From Amycolatopsis vancoresmycina (GTDB lineage: Bacteria; Actinomycetota; Actinomycetes; Mycobacteriales; Pseudonocardiaceae), in assembly GCF_000716785.1 (NCBI RefSeq), contig NZ_JNYY01000026.1:1-64000 (forward strand): a stretch of 64,000 nucleotides of DNA, written 5' to 3'. Positions within the stretch are counted from its first letter, which is position 1; the number at the start of each line of letters is the position of its first letter. The translations under genes and the position numbers were made by a program. Positions 31,333 to 39,660 of this stretch are shown here, one piece after another. The notes under the pieces were generated by a model. It was not told the DNA's origin. It saw nothing but the letters and a program-made list of their open reading frames with translations, and did not search any database.

Positions 31333-33058
31333 GCGTGCCGATCTCGAGCTTCGCGACGCACACCGGGGCGCCCGGGCTCGACAGCTGCACGCCGATGTGG
31401 TCGAACAGGCCGTCCACCGGCAGGTACACCGTGTGCAGGCCGGCCTGGAACCACACCGGCGTCCGCTCGACCAGCCCTTCGCCACCGTCCGATGTGTAGT
31501 AGTCGAGCTTGAGCAGGTGGCGGCCGAGCACCGGGGTGTCGAGCGGGATGCGGACCAGCGTCTCGCCGATCGCGTTGCCGCAATTGGGGACCGGCCCCGG
31601 CAAGCCGCGGGACACCGGGTCGACGCCGGTGATCCGGTGCGGTGTGCCGGTCGCGTCGAGCAGGTGCATCCGGCTGGTCGGCTGGTCGAAGTGGGTGCCG
31701 GGCAGCAGGCCGACCACCCGGGACGCCCGCGAGTCCGCCCCGAACCATTCGTGCACCACATCGGACGGCACGAAGGTGTCGAAGAAGACGAGATCGGGAT
31801 CTTCCGCCACGGCCGCGCGCACATTTCCGACGTACTGCGCGGAATGCTCGAACCGCACCGCCGGTGAAAGGCGGGAGAATCCCACGGCGGAACTGGCGAG
31901 CAACAGCACACAGAGGATTAGGGCGATCGGCCGTTCCCGCTTTCCGCCGGATGGCGCACCCGGCGGAAGAAAGGCGAACGCTCCACAAAGGGCGGCCACC
32001 AGCGCCAGGTCGGCGACGTACCGGGGGTCGTCGCCCGCCGACGGGCCGACTTCGCGCAGCCGGGTCAGCGCGAGCAGGGCGACGTCCACGGCGAACACCG
32101 CCCCGAGCAGCGCCCAGGCAGCCCACGCGCGCCGTCCGCCGGCGCGCGCTCCGGCGATGATCACGGCCAAGGCGGCCACGAGCAGCACGGCGACGACCGC
32201 GAACGGCGACGGCGCCCAGGTCGCCCCCGCGCCGGGGCCCGACCACGGTCCCCCGGCCAGTCCCGGCAGCAGGGTGTCGCCCAGCATCCGGCCGGTCAGG
32301 TCGGCGACCGTGCCGGCCGACATCGGCTGCTCGCCCGGCCCGACCTGGCTCGACGTCACCACGAAGAAGACGGCGGCGAACGCGGCCAGCAGCACGGCGT
32401 GGGCCGCCCAGTACCGGACGTGCTGGCGGAACGACCGGCCGAGCAGGACCGTCACCCCGGCCAGCAGCACCGGGATCACCGCGGCCTTCTCGTAGAACGC
32501 CAGGCCGAAGAGCGTCCAGGCGAAGGCGCCGAGCCACCAGCGGCCGCCGGCTTCGAGGTACCGGACGTGCGCGTGCAGCGCGCCGGCCGCGGCCAGCACC
32601 ACCGGCACCAGCTGGACGCCGTAGGACCACCACAGCGTCGGGACCAGCAGCAGCGTCGACGCCGTGAACACGGTGAACGGCACCAGGATCGCCCAGCGGC
32701 GGCCGAAGCACCGCACCAGCAGGCACCAGAACAACACCGTGGCGGCCGCCCGCATGAGCAGCAGCGGCAGCACCAGGACGCCGAAGTTCAGCGGCGCCCA
32801 CCACGTCAGCACGGCGGCCAGGAAGAACCCGCCGGGCTGCAGGTGGCCGTGGTAGTCCTGGAACAGGTAGCCGAGGTCGAACGGCCCGGCCGCGGCCGCC
32901 TGGTGCGTGACGACGAAGTCGTCCTGGGCGAGGCTCCCGTGCAGCGCCGCCCACGTGTACAGCGCGAACGGGATCACCCCGGCCGCGAAGGCGGCGAGGA
33001 CCAGCGTGGACGGTCTTCGGATCGCCCGTGGCGCGGGCTTTTCGACTTCCACCAACAC
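31313..33058 (-). CDS. GT-C-like polytopic membrane protein
   Basis: A 581-residue protein with about 11 hydrophobic helices in the first 400 residues and a C-terminal extracytoplasmic domain of about 170 residues. The first external loop has the acidic pair in GSLAQDDFVVTHQA, the position at which GT-C glycosyltransferases carry a catalytic DD/DE. That suggests use of a polyprenyl-phosphate sugar, but no named family is recognisable. It begins 9 bp after the stop of the solute-binding/VWA gene, so the two form an operon. The last residues are contributed by an intergenic repeat. Confidence 0.7.
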   Translation of the reverse strand: MLVEVEKPAPRAIRRPSTLVLAAFAAGVIPFALYTWAALHGSLAQDDFVVTHQAAAAGPFDLGYLFQDYHGHLQPGGFFLAAVLTWWAPLNFGVLVLPLLLMRAAATVLFWCLLVRCFGRRWAILVPFTVFTASTLLLVPTLWWSYGVQLVPVVLAAAGALHAHVRYLEAGGRWWLGAFAWTLFGLAFYEKAAVIPVLLAGVTVLLGRSFRQHVRYWAAHAVLLAAFAAVFFVVTSSQVGPGEQPMSAGTVADLTGRMLGDTLLPGLAGGPWSGPGAGATWAPSPFAVVAVLLVAALAVIIAGARAGGRRAWAAWALLGAVFAVDVALLALTRLREVGPSAGDDPRYVADLALVAALCGAFAFLPPGAPSGGKRERPIALILCVLLLASSAVGFSRLSPAVRFEHSAQYVGNVRAAVAEDPDLVFFDTFVPSDVVHEWFGADSRASRVVGLLPGTHFDQPTSRMHLLDATGTPHRITGVDPVSRGLPGPVPNCGNAIGETLVRIPLDTPVLGRHLLKLDYYTSDGGEGLVERTPVWFQAGLHTVYLPVDGLFDHIGVQLSSPGAPVCVAKLEIGTPVVSGK

Positions 33059-33067
33059 GGGCTTCCC

Positions 33068-34648
33068 TCACTTCTTGCAGGCGGGCGGCTGGCACATGAG
33101 CTTGCTCAGTGCCTGGTAGAAGACGTCGGAGATCTTGCGCGGGTCGGGCGTGGTGAAGGACTCGCCGCCGGTCGCGGCCGAGATCTGCTGCAGCTCGCTC
33201 GAATCGATGTCCGGCCCGATGCCGATCCCGATCACCGGCAGCGGTTTGCGCGGGTCCTGGAGCCGGCCCAGCTCGGAGAGCAGGCCGGGCAGCCCGACCG
33301 AGTCGCTGTCCTCGTTGCGGCCGTCGGTGAGCACGACGACGACGTTGATCCGGCCGAGCTGCCAGCTCTGCCGGGCGTTCTGGTAGGCGGCGAGGATCGA
33401 GTCGTACAGCCCGGTCGCGCCGCCGGGCTTCGGCTTGACCGCCTGCAGCGTCGCCACCCCGCCCGCGGCGAGCTGCTGGGCGATCGACCGCATCGGCAGC
33501 AGTTCCTTGTAGTCCTTGTCGCCGTCCAGCTTGGTCGAAAACAGCCAGAGGCCGATCTCGGTCGTCGGCTTGAACAGCCCGAGGCCCTGCGTCGCCGCTT
33601 CGAGCGTGAGCGCCATCCGGCTGCGGCCGGTGCCGGGCACGGTGGCGGCCATCGAGCCGGACACGTCGAGCAGCACCTGGACGCGGGCGCTGAGGTTGGC
33701 CCCGGCCCACGCCTGCAGCACCCCGTACATCGCTTCGGGCGCGGGCGGCCCGGCCGGGCGCGGCGCGGCGTTCGTGCGGGTGTCGCGCGGCCGGTCGCCG
33801 AGCAGCTGCCCGGACGGCGTGCGGAACCCGCCGTCGGCGAACGCCTTGGTCGAGGTCTGGTCGAGCAGCAGCCGCAGGAACCGCTCGGCCGCCGACCGCG
33901 ACGCCTCCGACGCGCGCGGCAGCACGACGTACGGGTAGTCGAAGCTCGGCACACCGACCGCGGGGTACGCGGCGACGAGCTTCTTGGCCAGCACCGACTG
34001 CTCCGACGCCGGCCACGCGGTGAACGGCTCCTTCACCGCCGAGAGCTTGCGGATCTCCTCGGTGAACGCGGCGGCCGGGTCGGGCGCGTCCTCGGTCAGC
34101 TGCTGCAGGCCGATCAGCGCGGCGATCGCGGCCGGGTCCCGGCCCGGGTCGGGCAGCCCGACCGGGCTGCCGGCGAGGACGTCCGACCAGGACGGTGACT
34201 TCGACGGCCAGCCGGCCTGCTTGGCGACGTCGTCGGTCAGCGCCAGCACCACCGGCGAGCTCGCCACCGGCTGGCCGGACTCGGGCAGGTTCCACGCGCC
34301 GCCGTCGCGCGCCTGCAGCAGCCAGCTGCTCGACTCCGGCACCCAGACGTCCGGGCCGGTGGCGCCGTTGGCCTCGAGGGCGGTCGCGGTGGCCGTCGAC
34401 GGGCTCGCGGTGACTTCGACGGTGTAGCAGTCTCCCTCCGGGACGGTCCGGGCGAGCGCGGTCAGCACCGGCGCGATGTCCGGCGCGGCGGTGACCCGCA
34501 CCGGCGTCGTCGTGTCGCAGCCGCCGCCGGCCAGCCGGTCCTTCAGGTAGCCGACGCCCGCCCAGGCGAGCAGGGCGGCCACCAGCAGCGCGCTCAGCAC
34601 GACGACCCGCGCGTCGATCCGCCGCGCCCGCGCCGGGTGTGCCGCCAT
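33068..34648 (-). CDS. Membrane-anchored solute-binding plus VWA-domain protein
   Basis: A 526-residue protein. An N-terminal signal-anchor (VVVLSALLVAALLAWAGVGYL) is followed by a periplasmic-binding-like domain (residues ~45-300, type 2 extracellular solute-binding fold: PDVWVPESSSWL, ASSPVVLAL, YPYVVLPRA). A von Willebrand factor A domain (~320-515) has an intact metal-ion site in LLDVSGSM near 328 and VVVLTDGRNED. The fusion is recurrent in actinobacteria, without a known substrate or partner. GGAAGGGA lies 7 bp before the ATG at 34648. It is co-transcribed with the GT-C-like protein, which hints at a role on the cell surface. Confidence 0.82.
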   Translation of the reverse strand: MAAHPARARRIDARVVVLSALLVAALLAWAGVGYLKDRLAGGGCDTTTPVRVTAAPDIAPVLTALARTVPEGDCYTVEVTASPSTATATALEANGATGPDVWVPESSSWLLQARDGGAWNLPESGQPVASSPVVLALTDDVAKQAGWPSKSPSWSDVLAGSPVGLPDPGRDPAAIAALIGLQQLTEDAPDPAAAFTEEIRKLSAVKEPFTAWPASEQSVLAKKLVAAYPAVGVPSFDYPYVVLPRASEASRSAAERFLRLLLDQTSTKAFADGGFRTPSGQLLGDRPRDTRTNAAPRPAGPPAPEAMYGVLQAWAGANLSARVQVLLDVSGSMAATVPGTGRSRMALTLEAATQGLGLFKPTTEIGLWLFSTKLDGDKDYKELLPMRSIAQQLAAGGVATLQAVKPKPGGATGLYDSILAAYQNARQSWQLGRINVVVVLTDGRNEDSDSVGLPGLLSELGRLQDPRKPLPVIGIGIGPDIDSSELQQISAATGGESFTTPDPRKISDVFYQALSKLMCQPPACKK

Positions 34649-34907
34649 GCACGTCCCTTCCGTCCTGAGTGCTGGCAGCTTGCCAGCCGGGTGACCGGGA
34701 AGCCAGTACCGGAAGCGGACCGTCACCACCGGCCGGTGAACCGCGCGTGAAGGAATTGCGGCGTGCGGCCATTTTGGTGACTCCCGGGAATCGCGTAACG
34801 TTTTCCGCTTGACCGCCGTCCCACGTGGGTATCAGCACGATGGCGAAATCACGGGAGGATTTCGCCGTCCCCGAAACGGCGATACGGCACCGAACGGAGA
34901 CGCCACC
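34649..34907. other. 259-bp divergent gap without a gene
   Basis: It separates the VWA gene and the lysin-like gene. A TTGACC (34809-34814) and a perfect CCCACGTGGG palindrome (34820-34829) lie 79-99 bp before the plus-strand start. No convincing -10 box and no structured RNA were seen. Confidence 0.4.
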
Positions 34908-35708
34908 GTGCGCACGATGTACGACGCGGTCACCGCCGCGAACATCCCCGGCGACGCCCGGATGGTCGCCGGCTACATCGACCGGATCAAGCTGGCGCCC
35001 TGGTCGGCCGCGGACTGGGCGCGCTTCCCCAACGCGGTCAAGGTCACCATCGTCAAGAAGGCCGCGACGAACGACGGGGACGTCCTCGACGTCGAACCGG
35101 GCGACGCCAGCCCGGGCGAAGCGCCGGGCTGGGTCCAGATGCGCCGCGCGGCCGGTGCCGACCCGACGATCTACTGCAGCCTCGCGCTCTGGCCGTCGGT
35201 GCGCAACGCTTTCTCCGCCGCCGGGGTCGCCGAACCGCACTACTGGATCGCCCACTACGACGGCGATCCCGCCATCCCGGCCGGCGCGATCGCCAAGCAG
35301 TACCTGGGGAACGTCGCCCCGGGCTACGACGTCTCGTCCGTCGCCGACTACTGGCCGGCGGTGGACGGAGCCGGACCGGCCTCGACTGGAGTGGAGATCA
35401 TGGAACGCATCACCGTCACCCCGCCGAACGCCGAGGAGAACACGCTCCGGGTGTTCCTGTCCGGCAGCCCCGGCGCGGCGGTCGTCATCCGGCCGCGGCT
35501 GGGCGGCGACGGCTTCTCGAAACCCATGTGGGTGGGCAACATCTACGCCTGGGGCAACGACCACCAGGGCGTCGGCCACAACCCGGCCCAGTCGGGCGGC
35601 TACAACGCCCGGCTCACGTCGCACCGGCGGTACGACCTGCCGGGCGCGATCTGGGCCGACATCAACTACAGCGCGGCGGATCCGTTCGAAGTCGACATCG
35701 TCGGCTAG
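34908..35708 (+). CDS. Phage-lysin-like glycoside hydrolase domain protein
   Basis: About 266 residues. The N-terminal ~150 residues (VAGYIDRIKLAPWSAADWAR, NDGDVLDVEPGDASPGEAPG, DPTIYCSLALWP, HYWIAHYDGDPAIPAG, AKQYLG) match the GH25-like/DUF1906-type domain found in lysins of actinobacteriophages and related host proteins. A linker then leads to a ~100-residue beta-rich domain of unknown type (MERITVTPPN onward). No signal peptide is visible. The GTG at 34908 was chosen for the CGGAGA upstream and because it sits just before the domain. No other phage genes lie nearby. Confidence 0.7.
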   Translation: MRTMYDAVTAANIPGDARMVAGYIDRIKLAPWSAADWARFPNAVKVTIVKKAATNDGDVLDVEPGDASPGEAPGWVQMRRAAGADPTIYCSLALWPSVRNAFSAAGVAEPHYWIAHYDGDPAIPAGAIAKQYLGNVAPGYDVSSVADYWPAVDGAGPASTGVEIMERITVTPPNAEENTLRVFLSGSPGAAVVIRPRLGGDGFSKPMWVGNIYAWGNDHQGVGHNPAQSGGYNARLTSHRRYDLPGAIWADINYSAADPFEVDIVG

Positions 35709-35711
35709 ACC

Positions 35712-37112
35712 TCACGCGGGCGGCAGCGCGCGGCACAGCGCGTCGAGCGCCGCCGGGTAGGCGTGCTCGGGCGGGGCGGCGTAGCCGACGACCAATCCGT
35801 CCGATGTGGACATAGTGCTGTCCGGGTGCCGGAAGGCGGCCAGGCCGTCCAGGGCGAGGCCCTGCCACGCCGCCGCCTTCAGCGCGGCCTTTTCCGTGCC
35901 CGGCGGGAGGCGGAGCACGGCGTGCAGGCCCGCGGCGATGCCGGTGGGCGTGACGTGCGGGGCCCGTTCGGCGAGCGCCGCCACGAGCTGGTCGCGCCGG
36001 CGGCGGTAGCGCTGGCGCATCCGGCGGATGTGCCGGTCGTACGCGCCGGCGGCGAGAAATTCGGCGAGCGTGAGCTGGTCGAGCACGCCCGCCCACGCCT
36101 CACGCTCGCCCTTGGCCGCCAGCACCGCGTCGACGAGGTGGCCGGGCAGCACCAGCCAGCCCAGCCGCAGCGCCGGCGACAGGCTCTTGCTGACCGAGCC
36201 GACGTAGACGACGTGGTCGGGGTCGAGGCCCTGCACCGCGCCGACCGGCTTGCGGTCGTAGCGGAATTCGCCGTCGTAGTCGTCTTCGAGCAGCACGCCG
36301 CCGGTGGCCCGGACGTGGCCGAGCACCGCCGTGCGGCGGTCGTGGTGCAGCGGGCCGCCGGTCGGGAACTGGTGCGCCGGGGTCAGCAGCACCGTCGGCA
36401 CGGCCAGGTCGCCGACGCGGGCACCGTGCTCGTCCAGGGGCAGCGGGATCGTGCCCACCCCGGCCGCGGCGAAGATCGAGCGGTGGAAGGCGAGGCCGTA
36501 GGACTCGACGGCGACCGGCCCGGGCAGCACCGCCGGGAACAGCAGCCGCAGGGCGTGCGCGAACCCCGAGCACACGACGATCCGCTCCGGGGACGTCCGC
36601 ACCCCCCGGGCGCGCGCGAGGTACCCGGCGAGCGCCTCCCGCAGTTCGGGGCGCCCGCGCGGATCGCCGGGGCCGAAGGCGTCGTGCGGGGCCACGTTCA
36701 GCGCGCGGCGCGCGGCGGCGAGCCATTCGGTGCGCGGGAACGACGTCGCGTCCGGCTGCCCCTGCCGCAGGTTGTGCACCGGTTCCGGCTTGCCGGGGCC
36801 CGGTTTCGGCGTCCGGACGGGCTCGAGGGGCTCGGCGCGTTCGGCGACCCGGGTGCCGGACCCCTGAACGGCGGTGAGCCAGCCCTCGGCGACCAGCTCG
36901 GCGTAGGCGTCGGCGACGGTGTTGCGGGCCAGCCCGAGGTCGGCGGCGAGCGACCGGTACGGCGGCAGCCGCGTGCCCGGCGCGAGCCGTCCGGCGCGGA
37001 CGGCGTCCCGCAGGGCGGTGATCAGCGCGGCCCGCTTGCCGACGGCGCTCGGCAGCTCCAGGTGCAGGTCGGCGCCCAGCCGCTCCCCCGAATTGACCCA
37101 CACTTTCGCCAC
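35712..37112 (-). CDS. MocR/PdxR-type GntR regulator with aminotransferase domain
   Basis: A 466-residue chimeric regulator. A GntR winged helix (residues ~15-80, LAPGTRLPPYRSLAADLGLARNTV) is linked to a fold-type I aminotransferase domain with the PLP lysine in SVSKSLSP near residue 304 and the LLEDDYDGEFRYD segment. MocR proteins sense PLP or an amino compound and regulate a divergent neighbour. Here that is the AhpD-family gene, 47 bp away. TAGAGT, read on the minus strand, ends 8 bp before the GTG start at 37112, consistent with a leaderless message. Confidence 0.9.
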   Translation of the reverse strand: MAKVWVNSGERLGADLHLELPSAVGKRAALITALRDAVRAGRLAPGTRLPPYRSLAADLGLARNTVADAYAELVAEGWLTAVQGSGTRVAERAEPLEPVRTPKPGPGKPEPVHNLRQGQPDATSFPRTEWLAAARRALNVAPHDAFGPGDPRGRPELREALAGYLARARGVRTSPERIVVCSGFAHALRLLFPAVLPGPVAVESYGLAFHRSIFAAAGVGTIPLPLDEHGARVGDLAVPTVLLTPAHQFPTGGPLHHDRRTAVLGHVRATGGVLLEDDYDGEFRYDRKPVGAVQGLDPDHVVYVGSVSKSLSPALRLGWLVLPGHLVDAVLAAKGEREAWAGVLDQLTLAEFLAAGAYDRHIRRMRQRYRRRRDQLVAALAERAPHVTPTGIAAGLHAVLRLPPGTEKAALKAAAWQGLALDGLAAFRHPDSTMSTSDGLVVGYAAPPEHAYPAALDALCRALPPA

Positions 37113-37159
37113 GGAAATGCACTCTACACGGGGGTCAAAGCGGCCGTAGATTTCTGGTC

Positions 37160-37618
37160 ATGACGAATTCCCGCCTCAACTTCGCCAAGACCGCACCGAA
37201 GGCATTCAAGGCCCTGATCGGTTTCGACGCCGCCGCCCGCGCCGGGCTCGACCCCGCGCTGGTCGAGCTGGTCCAGATCCGCGCGTCGCAGCTCAACCGG
37301 TGCGCCTACTGCCTGCACATGCACACCTCGGACGCCCGCAAGGCGGGCGAGAGCGAAGAGCGGCTGCACATGGTCGCGGTGTGGCACGAGGCCGCGCCCT
37401 TCTTCAGCGAGAAGGAGCAGGCGGCGTTGGCACTGACCGAAGCGGTCACGCAGATCTCGGGCGGTGTCCCCGACGACGTCTACGCCCGGGCGCTCGCGGA
37501 GTTCGGCGAGGAGGAGCTGGCGCAGCTGCTCGCGCTGATCTTCACGATCAACACGTGGAACCGGATCGCCATCGCGACGGCGAAGGTGCCGGGCACGGAC
37601 GAGCGCGGGGCGCGGTGA
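37160..37618 (+). CDS. AhpD-family carboxymuconolactone-decarboxylase-like protein
   Basis: A 152-residue all-helical protein of the alkylhydroperoxidase D family. It has the redox CxxC-x3-H motif in NRCAYCLHMHTSDARKAGE near residues 48-56 and the distal HEAAPFFSEKEQAALALTEAVT segment. Such proteins act as disulfide peroxidases or reductases against organic peroxides. It is divergent from a MocR regulator that probably controls it. TAGATT (37147-37152) ends 7 bp before the ATG, so the mRNA is probably leaderless. It is followed after 12 bp by a dispersed repeat and then a terminator. Confidence 0.9.
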   Translation: MTNSRLNFAKTAPKAFKALIGFDAAARAGLDPALVELVQIRASQLNRCAYCLHMHTSDARKAGESEERLHMVAVWHEAAPFFSEKEQAALALTEAVTQISGGVPDDVYARALAEFGEEELAQLLALIFTINTWNRIAIATAKVPGTDERGAR

Positions 37619-37630
37619 GTGGCGCCTGGC

Positions 37631-37672
37631 TGAGCAGCCCCCGATTTCCACGCTAGCGGAAGGCACCGACAG
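37631..37672. repeat. Dispersed 42-bp repeat, copy 2
   Basis: It matches 26248-26289 at 39 of 42 bases, with mismatches at repeat positions 14, 26 and 31. It begins 12 bp after the AhpD-family stop, in the same orientation relative to the upstream gene as copy 1. Confidence 0.75.
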
Positions 37673-37691
37673 AAACCGGGGCCGCCGCAAC

Positions 37692-37732
37692 GCGGAAGGA
37701 CCACCATCCCCCGGCGATGGTGGTCCTTCCGC
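37692..37732. terminator. Bidirectional hairpin terminator
   Basis: Perfect 17-bp stem GCGGAAGGACCACCATC (37692-37708) with its complement at 37716-37732 and a 7-base loop. It sits between the convergent AhpD-family and MFS genes, 9 bp from the MFS stop, and is followed by pyrimidine-rich CTTCTTCC on the plus strand. Confidence 0.85.
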
Positions 37733-37741
37733 TTCTTCCGG

Positions 37742-39199
37742 TCAGTCCGCGAGCGCCAGCAGGTCCTCTTCCACGATCGGCTCCGCCGCCGGCCGCTTCC
37801 GGGCCACCAGGCCGCTCGCCGCGATCAGCAGGCCCAGCACCGCGATCCCGGTGACCACGCTCAGCGCCGGCGTCAGCCCGGTCAGCAGCGCGGCCGGAGA
37901 CGCCTCGCGGCCGCCGTTCGCGGTCAGGACCGCCGTCACCACCGCCAGGCCGATCGCGCCGCCCACCTGCAGGGACGTGTTCAGCAGGCCGCCGGCCAGG
38001 CCCTGCTCGTCGTCCGGGATCCCGGCCGTGGCCTGGATGTTCAGTGACGAGAACGCCAGCGTGAAGCCGATCCCCAGCAGGATCATGCTCGGCAGCACGC
38101 TGCCCGCGTAGCCCGAGTGCTCGTCGATGCGCAGGAACAGCGCGTAGCCGATGACGTGCGCCACCACGCCCGCGAAGATCGTGCGGGGTGTGCCGACCCG
38201 GTCGATCAGCGGCTCGATGCGCGGGGACCCGAAGGCCACGATCAGCGCCGCCGGCAGGAAGCCCAGCGCCGTCTGCAACGCCGACCAGCCGAGGACTCGC
38301 TGCAGGTAGAGCATCACCACGAACTGGAAGCCGATGTACGCGCCGAAGAACAGCGCGCCGCCGAGGTTGGCGCGGGCCAGCGGGCCCGAGCGCAGGATGC
38401 CCAGGCGCAGCAGCGGGTGGCGGCTGCGCTTCTCGATGACCACGAACGTCACCAGCAGCGCGAGCGCGACGGCGAACGTGATCAGCGTGCGCGGGGCCGC
38501 CCAGCCGATCTCCGGCGCCTCCACCACGCCGAACACCAGCAGCAGCGAGCCGGCCGCGCCGGTGATGGCGCCCGGGAAGTCGTAGCCGCCACCCTGCTCG
38601 GCGCGGTACGACGGGATCAGCTTCCACGCGGCGGCCAGCGCCACCAGTGCGATCGGCGCGGGCAGCAGGAACGTCCAGCGCCAGCCGACCTCGGTCAGCA
38701 GGCCGGAGAACACGAGACCGGCGGAGTAGCCGCTGGCGCCGAACACGGCGAAGATGCTGATCGCCTTGTTGCGGGCCGGGCCCTCCTGGAACGTCGTGGT
38801 GATGATGGACAGCGCGGCCGGCGCCGTGAACGCAGCGGCCAGGCCCTTGACGAACCGGCTCGCGATGAGCAGCGCGCCGTCGTCGACGAGCCCGCCGAGC
38901 AGCGAGGCCAGCGCGAAGACCGCGACGGCGACGAGGAACACGCGGCGGCGGCCGAGCAGGTCGGCGGTGCGGCCGCCGAGCAGCAGCAGCCCGCCGTAAC
39001 CGAGCACGTAGCCGCTGACGACCCACTGCAGCGCGTTGGTGGACAGGCCGAGGTCGGCCTGGATGGCCGGGAGCGCGACCCCGACCATCGACACGTCGAG
39101 CGCGTCGAGGCCGATGACGATCGAGACGGTGAGCAGGACACCCCAGAGACGTGCGTCCCACCGCGTTGAAGTGGTGGACAAGGACACCGAAGAGCTCAT
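37742..39199 (-). CDS. MFS drug transporter (DHA2, 14-helix type)
   Basis: A 485-residue polytopic protein of the EmrB/QacA-like DHA2 group: about 14 hydrophobic segments, LDVSMVGVALPAIQADLGLS in helix 1, and the motif A loop GRTADLLGRRRVFL. It probably exports a drug or toxic metabolite by proton antiport. It is divergent from a MarR regulator, and the operator at 39209-39230 overlaps its promoter (TTGGAC, 18 bp, TAATGT on the minus strand, ending 7 bp before the ATG). It is therefore probably derepressed by the MarR ligand. The substrate is not inferable. Confidence 0.92.
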   Translation of the reverse strand: MSSSVSLSTTSTRWDARLWGVLLTVSIVIGLDALDVSMVGVALPAIQADLGLSTNALQWVVSGYVLGYGGLLLLGGRTADLLGRRRVFLVAVAVFALASLLGGLVDDGALLIASRFVKGLAAAFTAPAALSIITTTFQEGPARNKAISIFAVFGASGYSAGLVFSGLLTEVGWRWTFLLPAPIALVALAAAWKLIPSYRAEQGGGYDFPGAITGAAGSLLLVFGVVEAPEIGWAAPRTLITFAVALALLVTFVVIEKRSRHPLLRLGILRSGPLARANLGGALFFGAYIGFQFVVMLYLQRVLGWSALQTALGFLPAALIVAFGSPRIEPLIDRVGTPRTIFAGVVAHVIGYALFLRIDEHSGYAGSVLPSMILLGIGFTLAFSSLNIQATAGIPDDEQGLAGGLLNTSLQVGGAIGLAVVTAVLTANGGREASPAALLTGLTPALSVVTGIAVLGLLIAASGLVARKRPAAEPIVEEDLLALAD

Positions 39200-39208
39200 G
39201 GCGGCGAC

Positions 39209-39278
39209 ATTACATGCACGCGCATCTAATGTCCAAGCATTTAATGTGTTTGCATCTGATGCCCGCGCATGCTAAGTT
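39209..39278. promoter_or_regulatory. MarR operator region and two leaderless promoters
   Basis: Arms ATTACATGC (39209-39217) and GCATCTAAT (39222-39230) form a near-perfect palindrome over the minus-strand -10 TAATGT of the MFS gene. Further GCAT/ATGC half-sites run to 39271. The marR promoter is TTGCAT (39250-39255), 17 bp, TAAGTT (39273-39278), ending 7 bp before its GTG. Confidence 0.75.
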
Positions 39279-39285
39279 GGTCGCC

Positions 39286-39660
39286 GTGAGCGACGTCGCC
39301 GAGCAGGAACTGGTCCAGGAGTGGCACGAGCTGCTGGCCCGCTACTCGGCCGTGTTCAGCACCATGGAGTGCCGCCTGCAGGAGCGCCACGGCATCGGCG
39401 CGAACGAGTTCGAGGCCCTCGAGCGCCTCGCGACGTGCGACTTCAAGTGCCGCTCGGCCGACCTCACCGGCGCGATCCACCTCAGCCAGAGCGCCACGTC
39501 CCGCCTGGTCGCCCGCCTGGAGAAGGAGGGCCTGGTCGAGCGCGCGCTGTGCGAAGTGGACCGGCGCGGCATCTTCGTCACGATCACCGACGCCGGCCGC
39601 GAGAAGTACCTCGCGGCGAAGCAGACGCACCGCGAGGTGCTGCAGGAAACGCTGCGCTAG
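39286..39660 (+). CDS. MarR family transcriptional regulator
   Basis: A 124-residue winged-helix regulator: dimer helix (QELVQEWHELLARYSAVFSTM), then the DNA-binding core LTGAIHLSQSATSRLVARLE, EKEGLVERALCEVDRRGIFV (the wing) and the C-terminal helix. The Cys residues in TCDFKC could be redox-sensitive, though that is only a possibility. It is divergent from the DHA2 transporter with a shared operator, so it is probably the pump repressor. The GTG at 39286 is supported by the -10 box 7 bp upstream; the longer upstream frame would begin inside the operator. The stop shares a CTAG with the convergent HtrA gene. Confidence 0.9.
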   Translation: MSDVAEQELVQEWHELLARYSAVFSTMECRLQERHGIGANEFEALERLATCDFKCRSADLTGAIHLSQSATSRLVARLEKEGLVERALCEVDRRGIFVTITDAGREKYLAAKQTHREVLQETLR

